Source: Scatosoma sp045588185
Lineage (GTDB): Bacteria > Bacillota > Clostridia > Christensenellales > Borkfalkiaceae
Assembly: GCA_045588185.1 (NCBI GenBank)
Contig: JAZNDR010000064.1
Coordinates: 1 to 34,623 of the forward strand
DNA: 34,623 nt
Reading direction: 5' to 3'
Below the pieces are notes generated by a model. It did not search any database. It saw only the letters and a program-made list of their open reading frames with translations, and was not told the DNA's origin. Position 1 is the stretch's first letter. Each line of letters begins with the position of its first letter. A program made the translations under genes and the position numbers. Positions 25,766 through 32,388 of the stretch are shown here, one piece after another.

Positions 25766-27688
25766 TCAATAATTTAAGCCTTCGTATTTGATATCCTGTC
25801 CCGCTTTCGGATGTCCGTCGGGATATTTCTGCGCTTCGGGTACTTGATCGCTCGTACCAAAGTAACCGTTCCAGTCGGTAATATCCAGCATCTTTTCTTC
25901 AAAACAGGTCAATACGGGGTTGTTGCTCTTGGACTGTAAATACTTTCTTACGTCCTGCGTACCGAGCGAACCGCCACCGAACAAGTAGCTTGCCGAACCG
26001 CCTTGCTTACCGAGCTTTGCGGAGTTGTTGCGGTATACGTCGCTGTCACCGTAAGGATATACCTTGTTTGCCGATTTCACTAATTTCGCATACGACTGCG
26101 CGAAAGTGGAAGCCCCCTCTAAATCCGCGTCCTTAATATCGTATTCGAGCATCGAACCGTAACAGCCTTGTACCGTCGTCTTGGACAATTCCGCGTCCGA
26201 ATAACGGAACATGAAATAATCCTTGATTGCGCCCATGATTTCCGCGTTATCCTGATATCTTGCGTTCACACAAACGAAACCGCCGTCGGGGATATACAGC
26301 GTGATAGGCTCGCCTTTCTTGCTCTCTTTATTAACGGCAGTGGTAACCGTTTCGTCCGTGCCGTCCACGCTCGTGGAAATGTTTACGGGCAACGACATCC
26401 AACGCACTTCTCTGTCGGGATCGGTCTTGAAATACATTTTATCGTAGTCGATAAAGTTGCCTCTGATACGGCTTTCGTTATACCAGTACGAGCACTCGAT
26501 AAGCATCGCGCCCTGTCTTGCGGAATCGTGCAAGCCGAACAGGAAATCCTTTTGCGCGTCGATTGCGCCCTTGTTGGGCTGATTGGAAGCGGAAGCGTAC
26601 CATTCTTCCTGTTCCATAAGCTGCATAAACGCAAAGGTGTAATATTTTTCTACCGAAGCAGAGGTGTAATACCCGTACTGTTCGTCGATGGTAACCGTCT
26701 GCGTGATAGGCTTTTTAACGCCCTCTAACCCGGGGAAGAGGTCTTCGTCGGTGTAGCCTACGACGATATCCATAGCGTCGCTTTGGAATCCCTTTTGCGC
26801 AACGGCGTTTTCATAGCCGAGCAAGGACATGTACAACGCTTCCGTGAAATAGTTGAGATAGAAGCCCATTTTACCCGACATAATGAACGGCTTAATGGAG
26901 TTGGTATCGAGATATTCGCAAAGCGCGATCAATTCGTAAAGCGAGGAAGGCAAACCGTCGTCTTCGGTGTTCGCTTTACCGTCGGGACCTACCGATCTTG
27001 CCGTCAAGTCGGAAGTGAATTTATAGGTATAGCCTGCGCCCAAAATTTCACTCGTGAACGAAGCCGCGTCGCTCGCCGTAGCGTTTGCGAAGTAGAAGCC
27101 TTGCTGGTCGAACAAGTCTTTATCGTAAGTCAAACCGCCGTACGATTCGTAGGAAGGAATACCGTAGTAACCGCTTTCCACCGTTGCTTCCGCGCTGTCT
27201 ACCTGCAATTCGTAATTAAAGCGGATAGACTGCGGGATCTTTTCATAAATCGCCTTGCCGTCCTCTGCGATTTCCGTTTTCATAATCTCGTCAAGGCTTG
27301 CAACCCAGCCGTTGGAAGCCGCCGTCGTTACCTTCGTATAGCCGTCGCCCGTCGCGATGATATGGTAACCTTCGTTGAGCATACTCTCGTCAATGTTGAT
27401 TGCCGAACCCGAAGTTGCCACTTGTACGGTTACACCTTTCTTGCCCGTTGCATACGATTTTTCCGCATACTTTGCCGAGAAGCGTTCCGCTTGCTCTTTC
27501 AAAATATCCGTACCGTAAGCGTTTTCGCCTACCAACATCGTAAGCACGGTAGTCTTGCTTGCGTCTGCGCTACTGCTCGTACCGCCGCCACCGCCACCGC
27601 CACATGCGACCGCGCCAAACGACATTACACCGCAAAGCGCAAGTGCGCTGACGCTTTTAAGCTTTTTACTGATTTTCATGCTCTTCAT
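25766..27688 (-). CDS. Extracellular sugar-binding lipoprotein of an ABC importer (oversized)
   Basis: The 640-aa protein begins MKSMKISKKLKSVSALALCG and has the lipobox GAVAC at about residue 29, followed by seven glycines and a Ser/Ala linker. The mature part starts TTVLTMLVGENAYGTDILKE, like family 1 solute-binding proteins, and includes aromatic-rich stretches typical of sugar sites (YYGIPSYESYGGLTYDK, then ECSYWYNESRIRG). Typical members have 400-450 residues, so about 200 residues are extra, suggesting a larger ligand or additional contacts. The chosen start has AGAGGTG before it; a second ATG three codons later would give the same signal peptide. It precedes the two permease genes. Its leader carries a 22-base sequence also found before the 268-aa gene. 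Confidence 0.88.
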   Translation of the reverse strand: MKSMKISKKLKSVSALALCGVMSFGAVACGGGGGGGTSSSADASKTTVLTMLVGENAYGTDILKEQAERFSAKYAEKSYATGKKGVTVQVATSGSAINIDESMLNEGYHIIATGDGYTKVTTAASNGWVASLDEIMKTEIAEDGKAIYEKIPQSIRFNYELQVDSAEATVESGYYGIPSYESYGGLTYDKDLFDQQGFYFANATASDAASFTSEILGAGYTYKFTSDLTARSVGPDGKANTEDDGLPSSLYELIALCEYLDTNSIKPFIMSGKMGFYLNYFTEALYMSLLGYENAVAQKGFQSDAMDIVVGYTDEDLFPGLEGVKKPITQTVTIDEQYGYYTSASVEKYYTFAFMQLMEQEEWYASASNQPNKGAIDAQKDFLFGLHDSARQGAMLIECSYWYNESRIRGNFIDYDKMYFKTDPDREVRWMSLPVNISTSVDGTDETVTTAVNKESKKGEPITLYIPDGGFVCVNARYQDNAEIMGAIKDYFMFRYSDAELSKTTVQGCYGSMLEYDIKDADLEGASTFAQSYAKLVKSANKVYPYGDSDVYRNNSAKLGKQGGSASYLFGGGSLGTQDVRKYLQSKSNNPVLTCFEEKMLDITDWNGYFGTSDQVPEAQKYPDGHPKAGQDIKYEGLNY

Positions 27689-27701
27689 TTTTGCACCTCT
27701 T

Positions 27702-27723
27702 AATATGTTTTATTTTTATTTTT
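27702..27723 (-). repeat. 22-base A-rich leader repeat, copy 1 (before the binding-protein gene)
   Basis: These 22 bases are identical to 28545-28566. On the minus strand the repeat is an A-rich block with two T interruptions ending in AAAACATATT, directly before the ribosome site (AAGAGGTG) of the binding-protein gene. It lies in the gap after the 268-aa gene and may be an unstructured translation enhancer or a protein or RNA target. Confidence 0.7.
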
Positions 27724-28529
27724 TAATCTATTTCCTCGTCGCCGTGGATTTCCATCCATTCCAGCGCCGCGTCATACGCTTCATAATCCAAGTCCGCCAT
27801 CGTATTCGTATGGAATACGATTCCTTCCGCTTCCTTGGCAAAAAGTTTTTCCCTGTAAAAATCAAGTTGCCACTTCACCGCCTCGCCCGTCGCTTGCTTG
27901 CGTTCCCCGAAGTTATAAAGGTAACATCCGAACATACGGCGATTGTTGGGCGTAAGCTTTTTAAAAATCTCGAATTTTTCAGGAATCAACGGCACGTCGC
28001 GTTCTTCCCAAGTCCACATAATCACTCCGTTAAACGGGTCGAGATATTTTTGAAACGCCGCGTCGTCTTGCTCGCTGAGTCCAAACTCTTTCGTGTAAAG
28101 AACCATCCACATATCAATCGGACGCACTTCGTTCGTATTCAAGCGTTCGCGGATTTTCCAAAGCTCGTCGGCGTTCACTTCGTTTCCCGCCTCTCTATTT
28201 TTCGCTTTTACGACAAAATCGTCGAACACCGCGGCGGTGATATTCGGAAACTCCCTCGATTCCTTTATCAGCTCTTCTATGATTTCGGGATTCTTATCCG
28301 CCCCGAAACATTCCCAGCCTACCGCGGAAAGCGTTTTAAACGATTTGTTGTACTGACGGCGGTTGACGGGAATCCCAACAGGCACCATAAAGGTTTTATT
28401 GATTCCAAGGTATAAACAGCCTTCCATAGGCGTCATACGGGAATCCAACATATTGCCGTAATTATTCGCGTTGTTATTGTAACGCCCCTCTGGGTGTCCC
28501 CAAAGCCAAAACTTATCTCTAAGCTTCAT
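27723..28529 (-). CDS. Uncharacterised 268-aa protein, first gene of the sugar-import operon
   Basis: I do not recognise a characterised family. The protein starts MKLRDKFWLWGHPEGRYNNN and contains SRMTPMEGCLYLGINKTFMV, AAVFDDFVVKA, PIDMWMVLYTKEFGL, FNGVIMWTWEERDVPLIPE and GCYLYNFGERKQATGEAVKW. The alternation of beta-type segments ending in acidic or aromatic residues (DDF, MWTWEERD, GCYLYNF) suggests a TIM-barrel glycosidase-like fold in the cytoplasm. The DDF and EERD acids are candidates for a sugar site. The start at 28529 was chosen because the longer in-frame ATG lies upstream of the predicted transcription start and AAAGGG precedes the chosen one. It is followed 34 bases later by the binding-protein gene, so it likely acts on, or senses, the imported sugar. 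Confidence 0.75.
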   Translation of the reverse strand: MKLRDKFWLWGHPEGRYNNNANNYGNMLDSRMTPMEGCLYLGINKTFMVPVGIPVNRRQYNKSFKTLSAVGWECFGADKNPEIIEELIKESREFPNITAAVFDDFVVKAKNREAGNEVNADELWKIRERLNTNEVRPIDMWMVLYTKEFGLSEQDDAAFQKYLDPFNGVIMWTWEERDVPLIPEKFEIFKKLTPNNRRMFGCYLYNFGERKQATGEAVKWQLDFYREKLFAKEAEGIVFHTNTMADLDYEAYDAALEWMEIHGDEEID

Positions 28530-28544
28530 TTTTTTACCCTTTTC

Positions 28545-28566
28545 AATATGTTTTATTTTTATTTTT
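28545..28566 (-). repeat. 22-base A-rich leader repeat, copy 2 (before the 268-aa gene)
   Basis: Identical to 27702-27723 and in the same relation to the next start codon, ending about 15 bases before it. On the minus strand it is followed by GAAAAGGG, the ribosome site. Sequence on both sides of the two copies differs, so this is not a simple gene duplication. Confidence 0.7.
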
Positions 28567-28603
28567 GGAATTTTCAATATTCCCTTTTGGAAATATTTAT
28601 TAT

Positions 28604-28632
28604 ATTGTAACATACGGGCTGTTAATTGTAAA
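28604..28632 (-). promoter_or_regulatory. Promoter of the sugar-import operon
   Basis: On the minus strand: -35 TTTACA (28627-28632), 17-base spacer, -10 TACAAT (28604-28609); a TATAAT lies five bases further on. Transcription would start about 70 bases before the 268-aa gene. The 14-base shared motif (28652-28665) lies 20 bases upstream of the -35 box, a usual place for an activator. No clear terminator separates this promoter from the 899-aa gene. Confidence 0.5.
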
Positions 28633-28651
28633 TAAAGAAAATTATTTTATA

Positions 28652-28665
28652 TATGTGTTTATTTA
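28652..28665 (-). promoter_or_regulatory. Candidate operator, copy A (TATGTGTTTATTTA on the plus strand)
   Basis: Identical over 14 bases to 31433-31446 and 11 of 14 identical to 33818-33831. It lies upstream of the promoter of the long sugar operon. The neighbouring AraC-type regulator is the obvious candidate protein, but binding is inferred from position and repetition only. Confidence 0.4.
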
Positions 28666-28708
28666 CTGTACGCCTTTTTGCGCCCGTTTGCCCGCCGACT
28701 GTTTTTTC

Positions 28709-31408
28709 CTATTTTATCCAGCCGAAATCTCTGGGGGAAAGTATCCCTTTTCCCAACGTATAACAGGGATTTTCGTCTATACACCATTTCGCGTTGCTGT
28801 AAGTGCAAATCAAAAATTTATACGGCAATCGGATAAAGCCCGTATCCGTTTTTTTGATTTTTAGTATCAAGTGCGTTTTTCCCTTTTCCGACAAACATTC
28901 CACCTGCCACTTGGAAAGCTCCTCTCCCACCTTTTCGTCCAACATCGACTGGTGCGAGCCCGCCTCGATATAAAAGGACAGCGTTCCGTCGTGTTTTATC
29001 ACCATCGTCGGCTCGGGAAACATCAGTCTGTATTCGTTATCGAAGCAGAAATCTTCCTGCCTATCGCTTTGAATTTCCATTTCGATATACTCGCCGACGG
29101 CGATACGGAATTTACTTACTCCGTCGTCCAACACCGCCCACGGCGCGCTCTCTAAACCGTTCCTGCCCGCCGTAACGCTCTTTACGTCCTCGTCGCCCCC
29201 GTAATAGGTGAGCGGTAACAAGCCGTCCCGTACCCGCTTTTCAACAAGCGGAAATTCCTCGTCCAACAGTTTGTCCAAAGCCCGAATCCGTTTTTCCAGC
29301 TTTTCGGGGAAGAATTTATAGCCTTCCGCCTCGGAATGATACCCAAGCCGATTATCCGCCCTGCAAAGGGTAATCATTTTCTTGCTGTTTTCCTTTTCCG
29401 CAAGTACGATATTCCGCATTTCTTGTAATATTTCGCAAGCGTTGCCTCTGCCGTAGCCCAGCTCGTCGCGCAATTTATAAAACCGTAAAATGTTATTTCC
29501 GCTATCGAACAGTACCCCAAGCGCTTTGGCAACGGAAAACTGTTCGTGATACGCTTCGTTCCACTGCGGAAGCACGGACAAAGCCTCACAGCCCTTGCGC
29601 CAGTTCTCTTTTAAGGTATCCGTCAGCGTGATCGCTTCCTCTATCGTATGCCCTGCGAACAGGCATTCGCCGATTCTATCGCCGTCGGGGATATCCGTGA
29701 GTTGCCAAGTGCGCGGAAGCGGAAAGTTTTTTGGAAGCAAGGCAAGCTCCCACACCACGCCGTCGTGCATCGGTCCGTAATAATTGAACGACACGTTGAC
29801 GGGGTAATTGGTATACGCCTTTTCGAAATATTCCCAAGCCGTTACGACCGCGTCCACTTCGGCGCTGTTAAAATATAACCCTGCAAGCTCGGTCAAAAAT
29901 TCCCGTTTAGACGGGTAGTGTTTCGCCGAGGAAAGCATACCCGCCGCCTTGCTCATAAGGCAGGGATAATTTCCGAAAAACCAGCTTTCCATAACCCCCG
30001 TTACTCCTAACGACTTTGCCCGTTCCATCTTATCGTACACAAGCCCGGGTACGGGGATATACGGCACGGTGGCAAGCTCGTGCGAGCAACAAATTTGCAT
30101 TTTCGCATAGATTTTTTTATTTTGCGCCACGGCGCGTTTCGCCGTAAACGAGAACATATCCGACGGCCCTGCATAGCATAAATAGTAATCGAGCGCAAAC
30201 CGCTTTTTCCCAAGCTGTTCCACTCTGCCGTCGTCCTCGAAATTTTGTAACATCGCAACGGCTTCGGGACATCTGTCCACGTACTCGCCTATCACGGAAA
30301 AAGGCTGTCCTCTGTGTCCGTAAGTCCAGCTGATAAACTCCATTTCAGGCGCGGCGTTTTGCATGGCTTTTTTTACAATCTCAATCGTGTGCGCCACGAT
30401 TTCCATACGCGTTTTGTCCTTGCAATACGGGCAGTTATTATGCCAAACGCCCTCTAAACTGGGCCAAGTGTTTCCGCAAGAGGTTACTCTCTCGCCAAAG
30501 GTAATACTCATTATCCCGCCGAGCTTGGGCACGGCTTTTACTAAACTTTCCACCGCTTCGGATAAGTACTTTTCGCCAAATTCGCTGTAAGTACAAAAGC
30601 CTGCGGGACCGCGGCTGGAATTTCCGCGCACTTGCGGATATTTTTCCGCAATACCCAAATAGCGTTTGGCGAGCGTAAACTCTTCCAACGACATCGGCAT
30701 AATCATAAATAAAAATACCTTGATACCGTACCGCCCGCATTTGTCTATCAACGCGTTCAGTTTTTGCAAGCGGGGTTCGCTGTTTTGCCCAAACTCCCCG
30801 ATATAGCTCGAACGAACGATTTGGTCCATATCCTCGTATACCCAAACCGCGTTCACGCCGTCGTGCATTAGACGGCTCAAATACCCTTCGGGGTAATAGT
30901 CCGTTTCCCCGTCCAGCTCCGCCAAATTTTTCGGCGGGCGGTTAATGGGCGCGTAACAGCAACGGGATATGCGCGTTTTTACCGCCGTCTTTTCCCGCGT
31001 TTTACCTATCGTTAAATTCCCGCCGCCGATACACAAAAGCTCCTCAAAACGGATAATTCCGCGCCGAAGCCCCTCGTTCTCGCTTGCCGTGATAACGCTT
31101 GCTTTTGCGGTTATTTCTATTTCGTATTCTTCCTTTTCATAGCCGTCGGCTATATTGAGTATAAGCGGGTATTCATTCCCCGCCAAAGCGTTCTTTTCCG
31201 TAAACAGAGAAAAGTCCCGAAAGACCGTCTGTAAATTTCCCGCGTCCGTAAGCGAGTCCGTTTGTAAGTATATACCTAAAACGGACACCTCGCCCGCCCG
31301 CTTTTTCCGCGGGAAAACGCGGGCGGGCTCGTAATCGGAAAGTGCGTTTATAAAAGTACAGCTCGGCTGTTTTTCAAAAAATTCGTCTACCGTCTTTACT
31401 CTTTTCAC
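28709..31408 (-). CDS. Uncharacterised 899-aa TIM-barrel protein with GH20/GH67-like N-terminal domain
   Basis: No signal peptide is visible, so it is probably cytoplasmic. Residues about 85-130 (YPLILNIADGYEKEEYEI, then SENEGLRRGIIRFEELL) match the small domain that precedes the barrel in GH20 and GH67 enzymes. A barrel-like region follows from about residue 150 (TRISRCCYAPINRPP, then YPEGYLSRLMHDGVNAVWVYED, FMIMPMS, GGIMSITFGE, MEFISWTYGH). It contains NNCPYCKDK, recalling the CxxC of the DUF4838 lipoprotein. The last 350 residues are helical, then beta-rich. A hexosaminidase- or glucuronidase-like role is possible, but no catalytic pair can be assigned. Translation starts at GTG (31406-31408) with AGGAG 12 bases ahead. 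It is divergent from the regulator gene, which suggests it is a direct target. Confidence 0.75.
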   Translation of the reverse strand: MKRVKTVDEFFEKQPSCTFINALSDYEPARVFPRKKRAGEVSVLGIYLQTDSLTDAGNLQTVFRDFSLFTEKNALAGNEYPLILNIADGYEKEEYEIEITAKASVITASENEGLRRGIIRFEELLCIGGGNLTIGKTREKTAVKTRISRCCYAPINRPPKNLAELDGETDYYPEGYLSRLMHDGVNAVWVYEDMDQIVRSSYIGEFGQNSEPRLQKLNALIDKCGRYGIKVFLFMIMPMSLEEFTLAKRYLGIAEKYPQVRGNSSRGPAGFCTYSEFGEKYLSEAVESLVKAVPKLGGIMSITFGERVTSCGNTWPSLEGVWHNNCPYCKDKTRMEIVAHTIEIVKKAMQNAAPEMEFISWTYGHRGQPFSVIGEYVDRCPEAVAMLQNFEDDGRVEQLGKKRFALDYYLCYAGPSDMFSFTAKRAVAQNKKIYAKMQICCSHELATVPYIPVPGLVYDKMERAKSLGVTGVMESWFFGNYPCLMSKAAGMLSSAKHYPSKREFLTELAGLYFNSAEVDAVVTAWEYFEKAYTNYPVNVSFNYYGPMHDGVVWELALLPKNFPLPRTWQLTDIPDGDRIGECLFAGHTIEEAITLTDTLKENWRKGCEALSVLPQWNEAYHEQFSVAKALGVLFDSGNNILRFYKLRDELGYGRGNACEILQEMRNIVLAEKENSKKMITLCRADNRLGYHSEAEGYKFFPEKLEKRIRALDKLLDEEFPLVEKRVRDGLLPLTYYGGDEDVKSVTAGRNGLESAPWAVLDDGVSKFRIAVGEYIEMEIQSDRQEDFCFDNEYRLMFPEPTMVIKHDGTLSFYIEAGSHQSMLDEKVGEELSKWQVECLSEKGKTHLILKIKKTDTGFIRLPYKFLICTYSNAKWCIDENPCYTLGKGILSPRDFGWIK

Positions 31409-31432
31409 GATTTTACGACGCTCCTTTTTATG

Positions 31433-31446
31433 TATGTGTTTATTTA
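31433..31446 (-). promoter_or_regulatory. Candidate operator, copy B, in the leader of the 899-aa gene
   Basis: The same 14 bases as 28652-28665. Here they lie about 50 bases downstream of the predicted minus-strand transcription start and just ahead of the ribosome site of the 899-aa gene. A protein bound here would block transcription or translation. It could also be a leader element, because AAATAAACACATA resembles the AAATAAAACATATT of the 22-base repeats. Confidence 0.4.
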
Positions 31447-31476
31447 TCGCCCAACGGGATACTATCTCTTAAATGC

Positions 31477-31505
31477 TTGACTTTGCCGTTTTTTTATTTT
31501 ATAAT
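31477..31505 (+). promoter_or_regulatory. Promoter of the AraC-type regulator gene
   Basis: On the plus strand: -35 TTGACT (31477-31482), 17-base spacer, -10 TATAAT (31500-31505), close to consensus. The start of transcription would be near 31512, about 23 bases before the ATG. Its -10 box overlaps that of the opposite promoter (31496-31501). Confidence 0.65.
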
Positions 31506-31524
31506 AATTTCAATTACAGGTCAA
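31496..31524 (-). promoter_or_regulatory. Promoter of the 899-aa gene, overlapping the regulator promoter
   Basis: On the minus strand: -35 TTGACC (31519-31524), 17-base spacer, -10 TAAAAT (31496-31501). The -10 shares two bases with the plus-strand TATAAT, so RNA polymerase cannot open both at once. The leader would be about 80 bases and contains the 14-base motif. Confidence 0.45.
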
Positions 31525-31534
31525 AGAGGTGCAT

Positions 31535-32386
31535 ATGGGCAATCCTGCTTTTAAGTACAATTTCGGTATTTTTAATCCGACGAATGCGATTCAATCTATC
31601 CACATGATAGACATCGGTTACCACGACCACACGGTGGTAAAAAACTATATCACCAAGCCGCGCGCACAGCATTACGACACCTTTCATATCGTCTTGGAAG
31701 GACAAGGCACTCTGAAATATAAGAACAAAACCTACAAGCTTTCCGCGGGCTCGGTTTTCTATCTCCCGCGCACGATAGAGCATTTGTATTTGCCCAAGGA
31801 AAGCGATCCGTATAAGTTCGTTTGGATAGGCGTAAACGGCGATGAATTACCCGCTCTGCTTAAAAAGAAGAATATCACCGAAAACAACCCGCTCGTGCAT
31901 TTGAAGAACGCACAAAAAACGGTACAGCTTTGCAAGCAATTTATCGAAACGCATACGCAAGCGAATATCACGGAAGAAAAAATGTTGTCTTTCTTTTTCT
32001 CCTTTATCGACACCGTACGCGAACCGTCCAAACCCAAAGATGCAACCTTGCAGTTTTCGCAGTATATCGACCAAATAAAAATGCTGATCGATCACAACCA
32101 TATGTTTGCGAATTTCTCGATTGATTCGATTGCGAGTGCCTTGCATTTAAGCCATTCTTGGCTTTGCGCTTTGTTTAAAAAGGAAATGGGAATGTCCATG
32201 CAACAGTACCTTATTTCCGTGCGTATCAATAAAGCGTCCGTGCTGTTAATCGAAACCTCTTTGCCCGTCAACGAAATCGCCTACTCCTGCGGATTTACCG
32301 ACGCGCTGTATTTCTCCGCGCTGTTTAAAAAACGGCAAGGCCATTCCCCCTCGCAATATAGGAAGAAATACGCGATTACAAAATAA
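31535..32386 (+). CDS. AraC-family transcriptional regulator
   Basis: The 283-aa protein has an N-terminal cupin-like sensor region (about 30-100, with HYDTFHIVLEGQGTLKYKNK and LSAGSVFYLPRTIEHLYL), as in sugar-responsive AraC proteins, a helical linker, and a C-terminal double helix-turn-helix (about 180-280) with FSIDSIASALHLSHSWLCAL, LFKKEMGMSMQQYL, SLPVNEIAYSCGFTDALYFS and GHSPSQYRKKY. It should bind DNA near the promoters of this locus in response to a sugar. ATG at 31535 is preferred over a GTG two codons earlier because AGAGG lies at the right distance. It is the only regulator in the window and sits between the 899-aa gene and the GH28 gene. Its stop is two bases from the convergent GH28 stop. 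Confidence 0.93.
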   Translation: MGNPAFKYNFGIFNPTNAIQSIHMIDIGYHDHTVVKNYITKPRAQHYDTFHIVLEGQGTLKYKNKTYKLSAGSVFYLPRTIEHLYLPKESDPYKFVWIGVNGDELPALLKKKNITENNPLVHLKNAQKTVQLCKQFIETHTQANITEEKMLSFFFSFIDTVREPSKPKDATLQFSQYIDQIKMLIDHNHMFANFSIDSIASALHLSHSWLCALFKKEMGMSMQQYLISVRINKASVLLIETSLPVNEIAYSCGFTDALYFSALFKKRQGHSPSQYRKKYAITK

Positions 32387-32388
32387 GC

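Noticed and set aside
27582..27605. Run of GGN codons giving seven glycines after the lipobox, possible slippage tract
   Set aside because: The codons are a mixture of GGC and GGT and the unit is three bases, so length changes stay in frame. It reads as an ordinary lipoprotein linker.
26783..28415. Two overlapping plus-strand open frames (about 306 and 286 codons) opposite the binding-protein and 268-aa genes
   Set aside because: Antisense shadows of genes with clear starts, ribosome sites and, for the binding protein, a lipobox.
28666..28708. Possible terminator after the 899-aa gene
   Set aside because: The G/C-rich segments form only a weak stem and there is no U-run after it; I could not support a terminator, so read-through into the next operon remains open.
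31529..31534. GTG two codons before the chosen start of the AraC-type regulator
   Set aside because: It lies within the ribosome site AGAGG; the ATG at 31535 has normal spacing.
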